Shown here: in pieces, positions 34,185 through 41,919 of the stretch
Layout of the letters: each line of letters begins with the position of its first letter
Position numbering within the stretch: position 1 is the first letter of the stretch
From: Dyella_B nitratireducens
Lineage (GTDB): Bacteria > Pseudomonadota > Gammaproteobacteria > Xanthomonadales > Rhodanobacteraceae
NCBI RefSeq assembly: GCF_049532905.1
Contig: NZ_CP064032.1
Location: forward strand, 2,852,001-2,916,000
Reading direction: 5' to 3'
DNA: 64,000 nucleotides
Position numbers and translations under genes: made by a program
Notes under the pieces: generated by a model
The model's input: the letters and a program-made list of their open reading frames with translations, nothing else
Told to the model about the DNA's origin: nothing
Databases searched by the model: none

Positions 34185-34400
34185 TCAGCGCGGTTGGAGC
34201 GTGCCCGGATCCACATCCGGATGACGCTCCCGCCACGCTGCCAGGGCTTGGCGATAGTGCTGCCGCGCCTCCTCGTACAGGTCGAAGATGCAGGGATCGC
34301 AACCGTTGCCGCAACAATCGCCGGCATCGGGCTCGACCGGTGGGCGCGGCGGCGGATCGTCGCGTAGCAGGTGTTCGTTCGGGGAAGGCGTGTCGTTCAT
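34185..34400 (-). CDS. oxidoreductase-like domain protein (PF09791 type)
   Basis: 71 residues from the ATG at 34400; an in-frame ATG at 34418 is equally possible. The conserved core CCGNGCDPCIFDLYEEARQHY matches the short Cys-rich Oxidored-like domain, with three to four cysteines that could bind a metal or act in redox. It is found alone in bacteria and attached to other proteins in eukaryotes, and its function is unknown. Its stop codon directly abuts the stop of the S10 gene. It is divergent from the chitinase gene. Confidence 0.8.
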   Translation of the reverse strand: MNDTPSPNEHLLRDDPPPRPPVEPDAGDCCGNGCDPCIFDLYEEARQHYRQALAAWRERHPDVDPGTLQPR

Positions 34401-34494
34401 GCGCACATGGAAATCAGACATCATCAACATGGTAGCCCGCCGCTGCGGCATCAAGCACAGCGGCGCATCATCGATTCATTGTGGGAGTGCACCG

Positions 34495-35625
34495 ATGCAT
34501 AACATTCCGTTTCGTCCAGGCCGATGGATGGCCGTACTGCTGTTGCCGTTCCTGTGTGCGGCAACCAGCATTGCTACGGCAGACGCTCCGCCGTCGCCTT
34601 ACCGCATCGTCGGCTACGCCACCGGCTGGGAGCCCGGACAGACCAAGGACGTCGGCAAGATCGACACGCTGATCTTCGCGTTCGCGCAACTCAAGGATGG
34701 CCATGTGATGCTCGACAACGAACACGCTGCAGGCCTACAGAAACTGCTCGCGCTCCAGTCGGACAACCCCAAGCTCAAGGTGGACGTATCGGTAGGCGGC
34801 TGGAGCGTGGGCGGTTTCTCCGAAGCAGCCAGCACGGCCGAAGGACGCCAACTGTTCGCCGACACCGCCGCACAAATGCTCTCCACGCAGCATGCGGATG
34901 GCCTCGATGTGGATTGGGAATACCCCGGCCATCACGAGTCGGGCATCAAGTCCAGCCCCGAAGACAAGACCAACTTCACCCTGCTGCTCAAGGCAGTCCG
35001 CGCCAGCCTGGATCGTATTGGCCAGAAGGATGGCAAGCACTACACGCTGAGCGTGGCGATTGCCGATGGCCCCTTCGTCAGCGGCGTCGACATTCCGGCG
35101 ATCAATCCCTTGCTGGATTGGTTCAATCTGATGACCTACGACTTCGTCAACGCCAATACACCCACGACCGGCCATCACACCGGCCTGCACGCCTCGCCGC
35201 TGATCAAGGGCGACGGCCGCACTACCGACCGTGCCGTGCAGCAGTTCCTCACCGCCGGCGTGCCGCCGCAGAAGCTACTGATTGGCGCGGCGATGTATGG
35301 ACGTGAATTCGTCGATGTGAAACCCGAGCACGATGGTCTGTATCAGACCTATGGCAAGTTCCAGAGCATGCTCCCGTGGCCCGTGTTGAAGCAGCACTTC
35401 ATCAACAAGCAAGGCTATGTGCGTCACTGGGATGATGCCGCACAGGCGCCGTGGCTATGGAACGCCAAGACGCACAGTTTCATTACCTATGATGATCCGC
35501 AGTCGATTACTGCCAAGGCCGCTTATGTCAAGGCGGAGCATCTGGGCGGGATCATGTATTGGGAGCAGACGACCGATCCCACGGATGAATTGCTGGATGT
35601 GATGTGGAAGAGGTTGAGTAACTAA
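34495..35625 (+). CDS. exported GH18 family chitinase-like glycosidase
   Basis: 376 residues from the ATG at 34495 with GGGAG upstream. A signal peptide (about 1-30) is followed by a single GH18 TIM barrel: RIVGYATGW, KVDVSVGGWS (SxGG motif), and DGLDVDWEYP with catalytic Glu142 and the DxxDxDxE motif at 135-142. LMTYDFVN and GGIMYWEQTTD close the active site. No carbohydrate-binding module is present, unlike the two chitinases at 42-45 kb. It is predicted to hydrolyse chitin or chito-oligosaccharides in the periplasm or outside the cell. Confidence 0.93.
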   Translation: MHNIPFRPGRWMAVLLLPFLCAATSIATADAPPSPYRIVGYATGWEPGQTKDVGKIDTLIFAFAQLKDGHVMLDNEHAAGLQKLLALQSDNPKLKVDVSVGGWSVGGFSEAASTAEGRQLFADTAAQMLSTQHADGLDVDWEYPGHHESGIKSSPEDKTNFTLLLKAVRASLDRIGQKDGKHYTLSVAIADGPFVSGVDIPAINPLLDWFNLMTYDFVNANTPTTGHHTGLHASPLIKGDGRTTDRAVQQFLTAGVPPQKLLIGAAMYGREFVDVKPEHDGLYQTYGKFQSMLPWPVLKQHFINKQGYVRHWDDAAQAPWLWNAKTHSFITYDDPQSITAKAAYVKAEHLGGIMYWEQTTDPTDELLDVMWKRLSN

Positions 35626-35642
35626 TGCGTTACGTCACTACT

Positions 35643-35765
35643 CCCTCCCCTGCTTGGCAGGGGAGGGCCGGGGTGGGGTTGCATGGGCTTGCCGCACAAT
35701 TTGAATTCACAGCGAGATTCGCTTCACCCCACCCAAACCCTCCCCTACAGCACGTAGGGGAGGGT
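35643..35765. repeat. CCCTCCCC palindrome pair
   Basis: Hairpin CCCTCCCCTGC...GCAGGGGAGGG (35643-35667) followed by GGGGTGGGGT is opposed by CACCCCACCC and hairpin CCCTCCCCTA...TAGGGGAGGG (35739-35765). It is the same family as the inner part of 24361-24717 and lies between two convergent genes. It may terminate both. Confidence 0.8.
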
Positions 35766-35787
35766 TTAGATCGCGCAAGAGCGAGTA

Positions 35788-36573
35788 TCAACCCGGCTTA
35801 CGGAACCGATACATAAACTGATCCGTATGCCCTTGTATCGACTTGTCGAACACCTTGATCGTGTGCGGATCATTCGGATTGCGCAGCACGTTGCTTTCGC
35901 CCGCAAACACGAAGCCCACCGACTCCACCTGCTTCTTCACGATCGCCGGATCGATGCGATGCAAGGTATCCGTATCCTCCATGCCTGATCCCGTCGGCGC
36001 CACGTGGTCGATCACGATAAACAAGCCGCCCGGCTTCAACGCGTTGTAAACCTGCTTGTCGAACGCAACCGGATCGACTTTGCCCATGAACTTATCCGGA
36101 TAGTCGTGATAGTTCTGCGAGGTGAACACGATATCCACCGGCTCCGGCACGCTCAGTTGCGCCGCAGGCTGCGTGAGCACGCTCACGTTCGAATAATGCG
36201 GGTCAGCGGCCAGCTTCTGGAATGGAGGAAATTCATCGCCGTCGACCTTGACGTATTCATCGGGCCACAACGCGTAGACGTGCCCTTGGGCACCGACGAT
36301 GCTGCTGAATACACGTGTGAAATAACCACTACCGGGAATCAGCTCAAGCACCTTCTGGCCAGGCTTTACCTCGCTGAAAACCATCACATCGGTAATCTTG
36401 CGGCGCGCATCGTTGCTGGTGTCCTTTCCGCGTGCTGGATCGGCGACCGCTGCGCGGACATAGGGCGGCACGTATTGTATGGCGTGCATATGATTCGCCT
36501 GCGGCGTCTGTGCCAGCACGGTTGCACAGGGCACAGCCAATGCCGCGAGCAATACAACGGATATCGAACGCAT
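35788..36573 (-). CDS. exported class I SAM methyltransferase-like protein (COG4798 type)
   Basis: 261 residues. The start at 36573 (AGGAG upstream) gives a clear Sec signal (MRSISVVLLAALAVPCATVLAQ), so the product is predicted to leave the cytoplasm. A methyltransferase fold follows: KVLELIPGSGYFTRVFSSIVG (SAM motif I), HVYALWP, VDIVFTSQNYHDYPDKF and LKPGGLFIVIDHVAP. COG4798 members are annotated as predicted methyltransferases and are often exported, which is puzzling because SAM is cytoplasmic. Catalytic function is unproven. The upstream region contains nested palindrome copy 2. Confidence 0.85.
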   Translation of the reverse strand: MRSISVVLLAALAVPCATVLAQTPQANHMHAIQYVPPYVRAAVADPARGKDTSNDARRKITDVMVFSEVKPGQKVLELIPGSGYFTRVFSSIVGAQGHVYALWPDEYVKVDGDEFPPFQKLAADPHYSNVSVLTQPAAQLSVPEPVDIVFTSQNYHDYPDKFMGKVDPVAFDKQVYNALKPGGLFIVIDHVAPTGSGMEDTDTLHRIDPAIVKKQVESVGFVFAGESNVLRNPNDPHTIKVFDKSIQGHTDQFMYRFRKPG

Positions 36574-36602
36574 GACGATCTCCTGATGGGTTGGGAAGCA
36601 TA

Positions 36603-36762
36603 GGGTGCTCTGACTCATTCTGCGTGGGCGTCACCGTTACTGTCTGTTCGCAGGCCGCAGGGCCGTCAGTGAAGGCAGACTGGCCGTCTGTCGAGCCGGC
36701 GGGCCGAAGGGATGCGAACAGACAGTAACGGTGACGCCCACGCAGAATGGGTCAGATCACCC
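36603..36762. repeat. large palindromic element, family A copy 2
   Basis: Arms of 50 bp (36603-36652 and 36713-36762) are inverted copies with about two mismatches. The 60-base centre holds the same 18-bp core (36674-36691) as at 16429-16446. The outermost bases GGGTGCTCTGA...ATTC..CG also match the ends of the 16354-16646 element. It lies in the 246-base gap between the methyltransferase and thpR genes, which has no other feature. Confidence 0.9.
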
Positions 36763-36819
36763 TTGATTGTGCTCTCGGTCTTTTAGGCATGCCTAGTGAC
36801 TTGTGGCCCATGGAACGGT

Positions 36820-37425
36820 TTATTCGGACAGCTTCCAACACCCCAGGACCTGATAGTTGCCCTTCCCCACCACGTTATGGATCAGCACGAACCGGTCGAC
36901 CTGCCAGACGATAGGAGTCACTGGTGTCGCCTGAGGCAATTCATGCCGGCCATAGGCAAGCGTGACATGCGGCGTGAACTGACGTTCGTTGCGCAGACGC
37001 AAACCGGCTTCGACAAGCGCGGCATGCATGCCCTGCCATAGCGCCAGCAACGGCTCCGGCACTTGCGAACTGCGCAACACGCAAGGCGGCTCACGACCAC
37101 GGAAGCTGGCGACATAATCCAGCGTCCAGGCAAACGGTGCCACGCGCATTTGATCGGCCACCGCCATCGCCTTTTCCACCACTTCATCCGGCACAGCGGG
37201 AAAGTCACCGAGGAAGTTCAACGTGGCATGAAAACGCTCAGGCCTGACCCAGCGTGCGCGCAACTTCGGATGCTGCTGTTGCACCGCTGCAGCGCCATGA
37301 TTGATCTCATGACGCGTGGCAACATCCGGCACCAGCGCAAAGAACAACCGATGCGTTTCGGCAAACGCGCCGACGGATGAGTGAAAGAGTTCAGCCTGAG
37401 CCGTAGGTGGTGCGGTCCTGCTCAT
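36820..37425 (-). CDS. thpR: RNA 2',3'-cyclic phosphodiesterase (LigT family)
   Basis: 201 residues from the ATG at 37425. The two catalytic HxTx motifs of the 2H phosphoesterase fold are present: HATL in RWVRPERFHATLNFLGD and HVTL in RQFTPHVTLAYGR. RLFFALVPD near the N terminus is typical. The enzyme opens 2',3'-cyclic phosphate ends of RNA to 2'-phosphates. Cytoplasmic, with no signal peptide. It is in the same orientation as the DinB gene upstream, with a 54-base gap, and could be cotranscribed with it. Confidence 0.92.
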   Translation of the reverse strand: MSRTAPPTAQAELFHSSVGAFAETHRLFFALVPDVATRHEINHGAAAVQQQHPKLRARWVRPERFHATLNFLGDFPAVPDEVVEKAMAVADQMRVAPFAWTLDYVASFRGREPPCVLRSSQVPEPLLALWQGMHAALVEAGLRLRNERQFTPHVTLAYGRHELPQATPVTPIVWQVDRFVLIHNVVGKGNYQVLGCWKLSE

Positions 37426-37479
37426 GTGCGAAGGGTAGCGCATCATGCATGACGATCAAGATGCAGTACGTGTAATCGC

Positions 37480-37980
37480 TTAGCCAGCATCGCGCAGAAA
37501 CACGGGAAGATCGGTGGTCGGCGGCGGCACCGACATGCCGTACATCATCATCGCCACATGCCCGCGGTGATAGGTCGCGTGGTTGACGACGTGCAGCACG
37601 ATGTCGCCGCGGCGCATCTCACCCTCGCCACCACCGATGAAGGTGAATCGCACGGCTTCCTCGCGAGCCTGATCGTCGAGCGTTTCGGCGTAGCGCACGT
37701 ACCACTCGTCGATCTCCGCCTGGGCAGCACGCAGCACGTCGAATGTTGGGCACTCTTCCGGATTACGGGAGGTGAAACCATGCGGCACGCCTTGCAGGTG
37801 CGCCGCCCACACCTTGTCCATGCAGTAGGCATGGTTAAGCGTGCGCAGCAGGCTCCCGAACACGATCGGCTGCGCAGCGGTCAGCGATGCTTCGGGCATA
37901 TTGGCCAGCGCCTGGAAAAGCAGGTGATCAGCCCAGGCGCGGTAACGGGTAAGTGTTTGGAGATGGTGAAGCTGTGGCAT
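37480..37980 (-). CDS. DinB family metal-dependent protein
   Basis: 166 residues from the ATG at 37980, with AAGGA upstream on the minus strand. A four-helix bundle typical of DinB/YfiT proteins has metal-ligand histidines in LLRTLNHAYCMDKVW and HVVNHATYHRGHV, plus TRYRAWADHLLFQAL at the N terminus. These proteins bind a divalent metal and in some cases act as thiol-dependent S-transferases; the role here is unknown. The frame extends to 38091 without homology. It is divergent from the YXWGXW gene across about 310 bases. Confidence 0.88.
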   Translation of the reverse strand: MPQLHHLQTLTRYRAWADHLLFQALANMPEASLTAAQPIVFGSLLRTLNHAYCMDKVWAAHLQGVPHGFTSRNPEECPTFDVLRAAQAEIDEWYVRYAETLDDQAREEAVRFTFIGGGEGEMRRGDIVLHVVNHATYHRGHVAMMMYGMSVPPPTTDLPVFLRDAG

Positions 37981-38292
37981 GAGCTGTCCTTGGTTTTCCT
38001 GATCGGCGCCGAACTTCAACAACCGCTCCTTCCTCGCCTCGGCTTGTGGCGGGATGACGAACCTTAAACGATCGGCATCGCTAAGGCTCAACTAAGCAAA
38101 CAGTCACTTTTCCGTTTAACGATGATTCGGAAAGCATCAAACCCGCATTCGCACAGTGAGTTGCGCGCTTCGTAAAAGTGAAATGCCTGCCTATGCTGCT
38201 GAACCGCTGCGAACTTGTCACGCGTCGTGAAGGCAACGTGGCGATCTCTTCTGCGTTTTCTCTAGTACGGTGCAGACCCAGGAGGAAACACC
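37981..38292. promoter_or_regulatory. divergent intergenic region, DinB/YXWGXW gene
   Basis: 312 bases without a gene. AGGAGG at about 38280-38285 is the ribosome site for the gene at 38293. No repeat or strong hairpin was noticed. Promoters for both neighbours presumably lie here, but I could not assign -35/-10 boxes with confidence. Confidence 0.4.
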
Positions 38293-39501
38293 ATGAAAGC
38301 CATCAGCCTTACGCAGCAAGTCTCTACAAAGCGCACCTTGCTCGTGCGTGCGCTGGCAGGTCTGCTTGGTGCCGTTGCCGCGTTCGCCGCACTGCCACAG
38401 AAAGCAGATGCCGGTGTGTTCATCGGCGTCGGCGTTTCGGTTGGCGTACCGCCTCCGCCACTGCCCATCTACGATCAACCGCCGATTCCAGGCCCTGGCT
38501 ATATGTGGACGCCCGGCTATTGGGCATGGGATGGCGCCGAGTATTACTGGGTGCCTGGTACCTGGGTGATCGCACCGTTCTATGGTGCGTTGTGGACGCC
38601 GGGCTATTGGGGCTGGAATGACGGCTTCTATGTCTTCCACCGCGGTTACTGGGGCTATCACGTGGGTTTCTACGGCGGCATCAATTACGGCTGCGGTTAT
38701 ACCGGCGTCGGTTATGGCGGCGGGTACTGGGGCCATGGCGGCTTCTATTACAACCGCACCGTCAACCACATCAACAATGTGCATATCACCAACGTCTACA
38801 ACAGGACGGTGATCAACAACGTCAACGTCAACCGCGTCAGCTACAACGGCGGTCACGGCGGTGTCATGGCGCATGCAACACCGCAGGAGACCGCCTTCGC
38901 TCGCCAAGCGCGCATGGGACCGATCGCCGCGCAACAGCAGCAGATGAACCTGGCCAGTCACAATCCTGCGATGCGCGCCTCGTTCAATCATGGCGATCCG
39001 TCGGTCGCGGCCACGCAACGCCCTGGTGCTTTCACTGGCGCTGGCGTGACGCCAGCCCACGGTAGTCAATTCACGCCTGCCGCATTCAACGCACAGCGCA
39101 TGAACAACAACCTGGTGCATGCACCGCAAGCGGCGCAGCCAAATAATGGCATGGCCTTGCGCTCGTCGAACTTTGCGCCGCATGCGAATACACCTGCCTC
39201 GGCAAACGTGGCACGTCCGGCCGGCAACTACAGCAATGCCTATCGGCCAGGCGGCGTTACCGGTGTCGCACCCGCAAGCCATGCTGCCCGGCCCGTCATG
39301 AATACCTACCGCGCACCTGCGACGGCTTATCACGCAGCACCGGCTTTCCATCCGGCCCCTGCGTATCACCCGCAGCCGCAGCCTCAGTACCGTGCGCCGA
39401 CACCGCAATACCATGCCTATCGCGCGGCGCCCGCACCGCATCCGTCCAGTGGCGGCGCACCGCGTGGCGGTGGCGGCGGACATGAGTCACATCATGGATG
39501 A
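38293..39501 (+). CDS. exported YXWGXW repeat-containing protein, copy 1
   Basis: 402 residues with a signal peptide (about 1-40, ending KADAG). A tyrosine/tryptophan-rich domain at about 55-125 contains the YXWGXW pattern: YMWTPGYWAWDGAEYYWVPG, then APFYGALWTPGYWGW and FYVFHRGYWG. A Gly/Tyr stretch comes next, then a block of N/V repeats (YNRTVNHINNVHITNVYNRT). The last 220 residues are Pro/Ala/His-rich and probably disordered. Function is unknown; the repeat may bind peptidoglycan or glycans. It is a paralogue of the gene at 54179. A strong terminator follows. Confidence 0.88.
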   Translation: MKAISLTQQVSTKRTLLVRALAGLLGAVAAFAALPQKADAGVFIGVGVSVGVPPPPLPIYDQPPIPGPGYMWTPGYWAWDGAEYYWVPGTWVIAPFYGALWTPGYWGWNDGFYVFHRGYWGYHVGFYGGINYGCGYTGVGYGGGYWGHGGFYYNRTVNHINNVHITNVYNRTVINNVNVNRVSYNGGHGGVMAHATPQETAFARQARMGPIAAQQQQMNLASHNPAMRASFNHGDPSVAATQRPGAFTGAGVTPAHGSQFTPAAFNAQRMNNNLVHAPQAAQPNNGMALRSSNFAPHANTPASANVARPAGNYSNAYRPGGVTGVAPASHAARPVMNTYRAPATAYHAAPAFHPAPAYHPQPQPQYRAPTPQYHAYRAAPAPHPSSGGAPRGGGGGHESHHG

Positions 39502-39524
39502 TTGCAGCAACATCGACAGTCATG

Positions 39525-39553
39525 AAAAGGCCCGCATGTCGCGGGCCTTTTTT
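39525..39553 (+). terminator. intrinsic terminator
   Basis: An 11-bp stem AAAAGGCCCGC/GCGGGCCTTTT with a 5-base loop and a T run, 23 bases after the YXWGXW gene stop. Confidence 0.92.
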
Positions 39554-39578
39554 GTAGGCTGGAGTGCAAAACCCCAAC
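39554..39578 (+). repeat. single GTAG-type REP
   Basis: GTAG followed by a degenerate GCTGGAGTGCAAAACCCCAAC hairpin. It directly abuts the terminator T run and has no inverted partner, unlike most other copies in the window. Confidence 0.75.
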
Positions 39579-39601
39579 GTTGCCACGCACATCGCTACCG
39601 G

Positions 39602-40444
39602 CTAATGCGCCACCTGCGCACCTGCCAGCAACGCGCGAATCATGCGCAACTTCGCCTTGAACTGCTCTTCGTTCCCAGGCCCCATCCGCACCATCAGCTT
39701 TTGGCCGTTCGACAGCGATTGCAACTGCGGATCGACGAAATGGTAGTGCGGGCCTGACCGCACCACCGCTACCGGATCACGCACGTCGGGCGCGGCCAGC
39801 ATGTCGTCGATCGCTACGATGAGACGATCGTTGAAGTAGCCATGCGGATAACCCAGCTCGCGATAGGCTTCCTGGAACAGCGGGTAGTTGTGCTTGTACC
39901 AGGCAACCAGTGCGTGCGGGTCGACGTCATTCAGCACTGTCATGTAAGGCGCATAACGCCCTCCATTGTTGGCAGTGATCACGGTGGCGCCGTTGACCTG
40001 TTGCGTCAACATCGTGCCGCTGGGCGTGCGCAACGGCAGGATGTTGGTGCTGCCCATGCCTTGGCGCGGCAACGCATCGACCGTTGCAACGACACGCGAA
40101 ATGATCTGGCTTTGCAGCAGCGAGCCGAAACTGCTGCCATGGGCCATGCTTTCCAACATCTCCCGCACGCTGGCATCGCTGTCGGTCAAGGCCGGTAACG
40201 ATGCGGTGGATGCCGACGCCGGCCCGGCGTTCGCCTGTGCAATGGGATGCTGGATGGTCGACGACGCGCTTGCTGGTTGCTGAACCGCTTGCGTCGATGG
40301 CGGACTCGGCGAAGGCGCCGGTGATGAAGCCGGATGCATGGCGCGCTGCACCAGATAGATGCCCGCCACCACTACGGCGAGCACGACGATGATGGCTGCG
40401 ATCCAGCCGCCGTACGAAGTCTGTTGGGGGGCTCTACGATTCAC
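39602..40444 (-). CDS. DUF3014 domain protein, membrane anchored
   Basis: About 280 residues from the GTG at 40444; an ATG at 40477 adds 11 residues and is possible. A single N-terminal membrane segment (WIAAIIVVLAVVVAGIYLV) is followed by a Ser/Pro/Ala-rich linker and a C-terminal domain: VREMLESMAHGSSFGSLL, RVVATVDALPRQGM, YAPYMTVLNDVDPHALVAWYKHNYPLFQEAYRELGYPHGYFNDRLIVAIDDML and a final FKAKLRMIRALL. This is the DUF3014 pattern, of unknown function. The bulk probably faces the periplasm. Confidence 0.85.
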   Translation of the reverse strand: MNRRAPQQTSYGGWIAAIIVVLAVVVAGIYLVQRAMHPASSPAPSPSPPSTQAVQQPASASSTIQHPIAQANAGPASASTASLPALTDSDASVREMLESMAHGSSFGSLLQSQIISRVVATVDALPRQGMGSTNILPLRTPSGTMLTQQVNGATVITANNGGRYAPYMTVLNDVDPHALVAWYKHNYPLFQEAYRELGYPHGYFNDRLIVAIDDMLAAPDVRDPVAVVRSGPHYHFVDPQLQSLSNGQKLMVRMGPGNEEQFKAKLRMIRALLAGAQVAH

Positions 40445-40542
40445 GATGCTGCCTGTTTCACAGTGGAGAACATCCATTGTGACAGGCATGCTGCGTATTC
40501 GTTCGAACCGCGCGTAAAGCACGCAACGTCACGCGACATCCA

Positions 40543-41529
40543 TCAAGCCACGCGAAAACGCCCTTCCGTCGCCGCTGCCGGCGCGCGCGTATCGGCTTCG
40601 ACGGCAACCTTGCTTTCGCGCTTTTTCGGCGGAACAGGAACCGGCATGCCAAAGCTGTCGTCGCGGTTGTAGGCCAGGCTGCTGGCCGCGTATAGATCTT
40701 CGTAGCTGCTTAGCTTTTCACGCAGCCATTCGCGCAACTGCGGACCAAACAGCTGTTCCACCTTGCTATCCGCTTGCTGCGGCAAACCGGTGAGCGCGGC
40801 CTGTTTCCAAGGTTCTGCCTTGGGATCGGCAATATGTTGATGGCAGGTCTGGTCCAGTTCGAGATCGGTCGGCAGTTCCAGGAACTTGCAAAGGCGTTGC
40901 CATTCCACCGCCGGCTGCCGCACCAGATCTTCCAGAAAGACGAAGTAGTGATTGCGCACGCCGATGCATGTGCGGTGTATGTCCATCGCGCGATTCCAGC
41001 GGCGTGCCCACATAAGCAGGCCGCCGCTGAAAGACTGGTTGTTGTAGCGCAGATACGCATCCATGATCGATGCCAGCACATCCATGCCGGGACGGATCAC
41101 ATGGATGAAACGTGCATCCGGAAGATGATGCTCAATCTCAGGCAGATAGAGCAGATGATGCGGCGTTTTCTCGATCCACGTCGCACGCCCTGCACGTTCG
41201 GCAAGCTGGTCCAGCGTGGCGAAGAAGCGCTTTACACAGGTATCCACCAGCCACGGCGCGCGCGCAGTTGCCCGATCCTCGCCAAGCAGCGAACGCTGCA
41301 ACGCGGTGTATTGACGCCGGCCATAGCGGCGCGTCAAACCAAGGCGACGAGCAAGATTGCGCCGACGCGGCTTGGCTCCGTCATCGCCAAAACGATGATC
41401 GAGACCGCCAAGCAGCCGAGGGAAAAAATCCGTTTCGGGAAGAGTAAAAACTTGCGGATGACGCGCCAGCATGGCCTGCACAAGGGTGGTGCCCGAACGC
41501 GGACACCCAACAACAAACGTTCTTTGCAT
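40543..41529 (-). CDS. sulfotransferase family protein
   Basis: 328 residues. The N-terminal 5'-phosphosulfate loop CPRSGTT (9-15) and the downstream 3'-phosphate region (IHVIRPGMDVLASIMDAYL) identify a PAPS-dependent sulfotransferase fold. Relatives sulfate lipids, peptides or carbohydrates, but the acceptor cannot be predicted. No signal peptide. The C-terminal 30 residues are charged and may be disordered. It stands alone, facing the DUF3014 gene on the same strand. Confidence 0.88.
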   Translation of the reverse strand: MQRTFVVGCPRSGTTLVQAMLARHPQVFTLPETDFFPRLLGGLDHRFGDDGAKPRRRNLARRLGLTRRYGRRQYTALQRSLLGEDRATARAPWLVDTCVKRFFATLDQLAERAGRATWIEKTPHHLLYLPEIEHHLPDARFIHVIRPGMDVLASIMDAYLRYNNQSFSGGLLMWARRWNRAMDIHRTCIGVRNHYFVFLEDLVRQPAVEWQRLCKFLELPTDLELDQTCHQHIADPKAEPWKQAALTGLPQQADSKVEQLFGPQLREWLREKLSSYEDLYAASSLAYNRDDSFGMPVPVPPKKRESKVAVEADTRAPAAATEGRFRVA

Positions 41530-41827
41530 GAGCAGCTGGCGCCCCCTGCTTACTTATTATTGGCTACTAAACCTGCGTCGCAGCCGGCTCGTGAAAACAA
41601 GCTAACGCGTCAGGTTGCCGTAAGTTGACACAACTTACACACCCGTCATCGTTCTGTCTACAAAAAATGCTTGTGTTGCAAAATGTTAAGTCGAGTCCGC
41701 TCGCTTGCTGGCAACGACCGGCCACGGCGTTTCGTATAGTTTGATTTCCCCTGCAGACTGCGACGCAAACCCTAGTGCGCAAGACGTCACAGGCGCGTGT
41801 TCGTTGGCTTCTCAGCGGTTGCAGAAA

Positions 41828-41901
41828 GCCACCGGCACTTACGTGCCGGTGGCCGCCTTCGCCTCGCCGCGCTGGCCAGGCATGCCTCCCGGCCAGCGCG
41901 G
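41828..41901 (-). terminator. tandem hairpins 3' of chitinase 1
   Basis: Two stems: GCCACCGGCAC/GTGCCGGTGGC (41828-41853), followed on the minus strand by TTTCT, and CCGCGCTGGCC/GGCCAGCGCGG (41867-41901). Both lie just after the chitinase stop at 41920. The remaining gap 41530-41827 has no gene, only an AT-rich stretch near 41640-41690 that may hold the sulfotransferase promoter. Confidence 0.75.
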
Positions 41902-41919
41902 ATTCCCCTGTCCCTGTCA

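Noticed and set aside
41740..41830. Possible GEMM (cyclic di-GMP) riboswitch suggested by GACGCAAACCC and GCAGAAAGCC
   Set aside because: The order and spacing do not match the GEMM consensus (no CACGC...GCAAACC arm, no receptor GGUUACCG end), and no downstream gene lies in the right orientation.
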